Below the pieces are notes generated by a model. It was not told the origin of the DNA. It saw only the letters and a program-made list of their open reading frames with translations, and did no database searches. DNA of 64,000 nt from contig NZ_LR594673.1 of NCBI RefSeq assembly GCF_901827185.1, forward strand, positions 434,001 to 498,000. Reading direction: 5' to 3'. The number at the start of each line of letters is the position of its first letter. Within the stretch, counting starts at the first letter, position 1. Positions 60,761 through 64,000 of this stretch are shown in pieces. Source of the stretch: Variovorax sp. PBL-E5. Its GTDB lineage: Bacteria; Pseudomonadota; Gammaproteobacteria; Burkholderiales; Burkholderiaceae_C. The position numbers were made by a program, and so were the translations under genes.

Positions 60761-61774
60761 ATGTTCGCCGAAGCACTCGCATCCATCCTCCGTGACCACT
60801 GCACGCCGGCCGACGTGCGCGCCATCGAAGCCGGCGGCTCCCACGCCGCGCTGCTGGCGACCATCAGCGACGCCGGCTTTCTGGAACTGCTGGCCGCCGA
60901 GGAAGAAGGCGGCGCGGGCGCCAGCCTGTCCGACTTCCATCCGGTGCTCGCGCTGTGCGGCGCGCATGCCGTGCCGCTGCCGCTGGCGCAGACCTTCGGT
61001 GCGCGCCTGCTGGCGCCGCGCGAGGCCTTGCCCGACGGCCTGATCACCTTCGCGCCCGGGCTGGCACGCGACGCGGACGGCGCGCTGCACGCAGCGCCGG
61101 TGCCGTGCGCGCTCGTCGCCGCGCATGTGATCGCGGCCGACGGCGATGCGCTGCGGCTGCTGCCCGTGGCCGGCGCCCGGCGGGTACCGACCGGCGTGCA
61201 CGGCAGCCTCGCCGCATCGCTGCACTGGCCCGCCGGTGCAGGCCGCGTATTGCCGTCAGGCGCCGCCGCCGGCCTGCAGCCGCTGGCCGCCGCACTGCAC
61301 GCCGGCCTGCTCGCCGGTGCCATGAAGCGCGTGTTCGACATGACGCTGGCCTACGGCAACGAACGCGTGCAGTTCGGCAAGTCGATCGGCAAGTTCCAGG
61401 CGGTCCAGCACCAGTTGAGCGTGATGGCGGAGCACGTGGCCGCCGGCTGCATCGCGGCCGAAGCCGCATTCCAGGGCGCGGCCCGCATCCCTGCCGATGG
61501 CGCCTGTGCCATGGCCAAGGCCCGCACCAGCGAGGCGGCGCAGCTGGTGGCCTCGATCGCGCACGCGTTGCACGGCGCGATCGGCATCACCGAGGAATAC
61601 GACCTGCAGCTCTACACCCGCCGCCTGCACGAATGGCGCATGGCCCACGGTTCGGAGACACACTGGAACCGCGTGCTCGGCCGCCTGCTGATCGACAGCC
61701 CGCACACCCTGGCGGCGGATTTCGTGCGCGCCATCGGCACCGCCGGCACCACCCCCACATCCACTTCCCCCTAG
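60761..61774 (+). CDS. acyl-CoA dehydrogenase, subunit B of a split pair
   Basis: 337-aa dehydrogenase-fold protein with a reduced middle domain (low-complexity Ala-rich stretch, residues about 95-180). The C-terminal domain has ERVQFGKSIGKFQAVQHQLSVM and HGAIGITEEYDLQLYTRRLHEWR and lacks the GGT loop. The companion of the 59587 subunit, as 51347 is of 52390. It lies 7 bp before the hydratase gene. Confidence 0.9.
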   Translation: MFAEALASILRDHCTPADVRAIEAGGSHAALLATISDAGFLELLAAEEEGGAGASLSDFHPVLALCGAHAVPLPLAQTFGARLLAPREALPDGLITFAPGLARDADGALHAAPVPCALVAAHVIAADGDALRLLPVAGARRVPTGVHGSLAASLHWPAGAGRVLPSGAAAGLQPLAAALHAGLLAGAMKRVFDMTLAYGNERVQFGKSIGKFQAVQHQLSVMAEHVAAGCIAAEAAFQGAARIPADGACAMAKARTSEAAQLVASIAHALHGAIGITEEYDLQLYTRRLHEWRMAHGSETHWNRVLGRLLIDSPHTLAADFVRAIGTAGTTPTSTSP

Positions 61775-61781
61775 GAGCACC

Positions 61782-62579
61782 ATGTCCCGCTATTCCGGTT
61801 ACGAACGCCTGCTGATCCAGCAGGACGGCAAGATCCTTCGCATCACCCTCAACCTGCCCGAGAAGCGCAACATCGTCGGCGGCCCCATGAGCCTGGAGCT
61901 GATCCGTGCCGTGCAGACCGCCTCCAGCGACGACAGCGTGGCCGTGATCGTGCTCACCGGCGCGGGCGGCAGCTTCTCGGCCGGCGGCGACATCGTGGGC
62001 ATGCAGACCAAGATCGACGACCCCAGCCTGTTCTACAAAGGCGTGATCCATTCGCGCCAGCTGGTGTTCAGCATGCTCGACTGTCCCAAGCCTGTTGTCT
62101 GCCGCGTCAACGGCCACGCCATCGGCCTGGGCGCGACCATCGCGCTGCTGTGCGACGTGGTGATCGCCAACGAGGACGCGAAGATCGGCGACCCGCATGT
62201 GCGCATGGGCCTGGTGGCCGGCGATGGCGGCGCGCTGATCTGGCCGCAGTTGATCGGCTATGCGCGTGCGCGCAAGTACCTGCTGGGCGGGGATCTCATC
62301 ACCGGCAAGCTGGCCGCCGAGATCGGCCTCATCGCCGAAGCCGGACCGATGGACGTGGTGGACCGCCTGACCGAAGAGTGGGCGCAGAAGTTCGCCGAGG
62401 GCGCGACGCAATCCATTGCCGGCACCAAGATCACCATCAACCTGCCGCTGCGCCAGGCCGCGCAGGCCGCGCTGGACGTGGGCATGGCGTACGAGGGCCT
62501 GTCCAACATCACCAAGGACCACCAGGAAGCCGTGAGCGCCTTCATCGAAAAGCGCAAGCCGAGCTTCACCGGCGAATGA
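61782..62579 (+). CDS. enoyl-CoA hydratase/isomerase family protein
   Basis: 265-aa crotonase with TGAGGSFSAGGDIVGMQ and VNGHAIGLGATIALLCDVV oxyanion loops. At the two catalytic-acid positions of mitochondrial hydratase the sequence reads DPHVRMGLVAGDGGA: Asp replaces the first Glu region and Gly-Asp the second, so dehydratase chemistry may be altered towards isomerisation or another reaction. AGGAGC precedes the ATG, and the stop overlaps CaiB by 4 bp (ATGA). Confidence 0.9.
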   Translation: MSRYSGYERLLIQQDGKILRITLNLPEKRNIVGGPMSLELIRAVQTASSDDSVAVIVLTGAGGSFSAGGDIVGMQTKIDDPSLFYKGVIHSRQLVFSMLDCPKPVVCRVNGHAIGLGATIALLCDVVIANEDAKIGDPHVRMGLVAGDGGALIWPQLIGYARARKYLLGGDLITGKLAAEIGLIAEAGPMDVVDRLTEEWAQKFAEGATQSIAGTKITINLPLRQAAQAALDVGMAYEGLSNITKDHQEAVSAFIEKRKPSFTGE

Positions 62580-63796
62580 ACGGCGCCATGAGCACTGCGC
62601 AACCCGCGCAGCCGCGCAAGCCCGCCCTCGCCGGCGTCCGCATCCTCGACCTGTCGCGTGTGCTCGCGGGTCCCTGGTGCACCATGACGCTGGCCGACCT
62701 GGGCGCGGACGTGATCAAGATCGAGAACCCCGCCGGCGGCGACGACACACGCGGCTGGGGTCCGCCCAACGTGGGCGGCGAGTCGGCCTATTTCTTCTGC
62801 GCCAACCGCAACAAGCGCAGCGTGGCGGTCGACATCAGCCAGCCCGAAGGCCAGGCGCTGGTGCGCGAACTGCTCGCGCATTGCGACGTGGTGGTGGAGA
62901 ACTTCCGCGCCGGCGCACTCCAGCGCTACGGACTGGACTACGAAAGCCTGAGCGCGAGCCGGCCCGACCTGATCTATTGCTCCATCTCCGGCTACGGCCG
63001 CAGCTCGCCGCTGGCGGACCGGGCCGGCTACGACTACATCATGCAGGCCGAAGGCGGGCTGATGTCCATCACGGGCGAGGCCGAGGGCGAGCCGATGAAA
63101 GTGGGCGTGGCCGTCGCCGACCTGTTCACCGGCATGTACGCGGTGCAGGCCATTCTGGCGGCCATCATCGCGCGGCGCAACGACGGCCTGGGCCAGCGGA
63201 TCGACATGGCGCTGTTCGACTGCCAGCTGACCATGCTGGCCAACGTGGGCAGCTCGTACCTGGTCTCGGGCAAGGAACCCGTGCGCTACGGCAACGGGCA
63301 TCCGGCCGTGGTGCCCTATCAGGTGTTTCCCACGCGCGACGCCGAGATCGTCGTCGCGGTCGGCAACGACCGGCAGTTCCGGCTGTTCTGCGAGCAGGTG
63401 CTGGAACGTCCCGACATCGCGGCCGACCCGCGCTTCAGCGCCAATGCCGACCGCGCGCGCCACCGCGAGGCGCTGGTGCCGCTGCTGTCGGACATCCTGC
63501 GCACGCAGGATGCGGCGCACTGGCAGGCGCGCCTGGCGACCACCGGCATTCCGACCGGCCGCGTGCGCACCGTCGGCGCGGCGCTCGAATCACCGGAAGC
63601 GCAGGCGCGCGGCATGGTGAGCGAGGTGGAACATCCGACGGCCGGCTCCATCCGCCTGGTCAGCTCGCCGCTGCGCATGAGCGGTACGCCGGTGCGCACG
63701 CCCTCGCCGCCGCCGACGCTGGGGCAACACACCGATGAAGTGCTGGCGGAAATCGGCTGGCCGACGCGCGGGCGCAGCCAGCCGAAGGTCGTTTGA
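62576..63796 (+). CDS. CaiB/BaiF family CoA-transferase
   Basis: 406-aa class III CoA-transferase. The ATG at 62576 overlaps the hydratase stop; an internal ATG at 62588 is also possible. ILDLSRVLAGPWCTMTLADLGADV opens the fold. The catalytic Asp is in VGVAVADLFTGMYA near residue 178. GLGQRIDMALFDCQ follows. It probably loads CoA onto the imported acid by exchange with succinyl- or acetyl-CoA, providing an activation route independent of the ligase at 49800. Confidence 0.93.
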   Translation: MNGAMSTAQPAQPRKPALAGVRILDLSRVLAGPWCTMTLADLGADVIKIENPAGGDDTRGWGPPNVGGESAYFFCANRNKRSVAVDISQPEGQALVRELLAHCDVVVENFRAGALQRYGLDYESLSASRPDLIYCSISGYGRSSPLADRAGYDYIMQAEGGLMSITGEAEGEPMKVGVAVADLFTGMYAVQAILAAIIARRNDGLGQRIDMALFDCQLTMLANVGSSYLVSGKEPVRYGNGHPAVVPYQVFPTRDAEIVVAVGNDRQFRLFCEQVLERPDIAADPRFSANADRARHREALVPLLSDILRTQDAAHWQARLATTGIPTGRVRTVGAALESPEAQARGMVSEVEHPTAGSIRLVSSPLRMSGTPVRTPSPPPTLGQHTDEVLAEIGWPTRGRSQPKVV

Positions 63797-63798
63797 GG

Positions 63799-63846
63799 GA
63801 CGCGCAAGGCCCGCGCGTCGACCGGGCAATGGCCTTGCCGCGCGGG
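63799..63846. terminator. hairpin between convergent CaiB and dehydrogenase genes
   Basis: GACGCGC (63799-63805) pairs with GCGCGTC (63813-63819). Alternatively CGCGCAAGGCC pairs with GGCCTTGC-CG-CGCG (63831 onward). The two stems are mutually exclusive. Position between convergent stops (63796 and 63863) supports termination, but there is no clear T-tract. Confidence 0.4.
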
Positions 63847-63862
63847 TCCGCCCCGACGATCT

Positions 63863-64000
63863 TCACTCGCCCGCAGCGGCCAGTTCGACATGACGCCGGC
63901 GGTGCTGGGCCGCATTGCCCAGCCAGGCCGAGAGCACCAGGGCGCGCTTGAGGTAAAGGCCGATATCGCATTCGTGCGTGTAGCCGATGGCCCCATGCAA
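63863..64000 (-). CDS. acyl-CoA dehydrogenase, C-terminal end only (continues beyond window)
   Basis: The final 45 codons of a dehydrogenase, starting LHGAIGYTHECDIGLYLKRALVLSAWLG. This is the same C-terminal pattern as the B-type subunits at 40702, 51347 and 60761, so it is probably another short subunit of a split pair. The rest lies outside the window. Convergent with CaiB. Confidence 0.8.
   Translation of the reverse strand: MHGAIGYTHECDIGLYLKRALVLSAWLGNAAQHRRRHVELAAAGE

Overview
The window is a GC-rich chromosomal segment of a betaproteobacterium, most likely order Burkholderiales (Variovorax, Bordetella/Achromobacter or Comamonadaceae-like). The grounds are six Bug-type periplasmic solute receptors, many CaiB/BaiF CoA-transferases and acyl-CoA dehydrogenases, Liv-type ABC transporters, and the uniformly high GC of third codon positions. 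Nearly everything is accessory catabolism. There are 4 acyl-CoA ligases, 10 acyl-CoA dehydrogenases (one cut by the window end), 3 CaiB-family proteins, 4 crotonases (one broken) and 3 SDRs, with regulators of the IclR (2), LysR (1) and GntR (1) families. No rRNA, tRNA or CRISPR array was seen.

Layout. 1-3.2 kb: the 3' part of a sugar-type ABC ATPase, a hypothetical protein and a DUF1326/DUF2182 pair whose second member is cut by insertion-sequence debris. 3.3-4.2 kb: two different decayed IS6-family transposases and an IS end. Cluster A, 4.2-24.4 kb: two flavin reductase-like proteins, MmgE/PrpD, two PaaK-like ligases, two IclR regulators, three acyl-CoA dehydrogenases, three Bug receptors, two SDRs, a four-domain rhodanese, thiolase, MaoC hydratase and an AMACR-like racemase. 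A 17-bp palindrome recurs in front of its transcription units. Cluster B, 24.7-29.3 kb: a tricarballylate-type tcuR-tcuA-tcuB-Bug operon, bordered by an IS6 scrap and an IS3 scrap. Cluster C, 29.5-45.2 kb: a divergent regulon. A Liv ABC transporter plus a NIPSNAP protein runs leftward. A ten-gene operon (SDR, GntR, crotonase, ligase, isochorismatase-like, two acyl-CoA dehydrogenases, alpha/beta hydrolase, CaiB, HMG-CoA lyase) runs rightward from one AT-richer promoter region carrying three operator-like repeats. A third IS6 relic follows at 45.3-45.8 kb. Cluster D, 45.8-64 kb: a TauD-type dioxygenase, bicupin, Bug and SMP-30 operon, then a ligase, class II aldolase, two split acyl-CoA dehydrogenase pairs, OYE-type reductase, crotonases, CaiB, DUF2889 and cupin proteins. 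Four of its divergent intergenic regions share another motif.

The clusters look like separate CoA-dependent ring or branched-acid degradation modules. Each has its own capture (Bug or ABC receptor), activation (ligase or CoA-transferase), dehydrogenation, hydration and cleavage genes. They are joined at positions now marked by dead IS fragments. Substrates cannot be read from sequence alone. The tricarballylate assignment for cluster B and the terminal HMG-CoA-type cleavage in cluster C are the most specific metabolic inferences.
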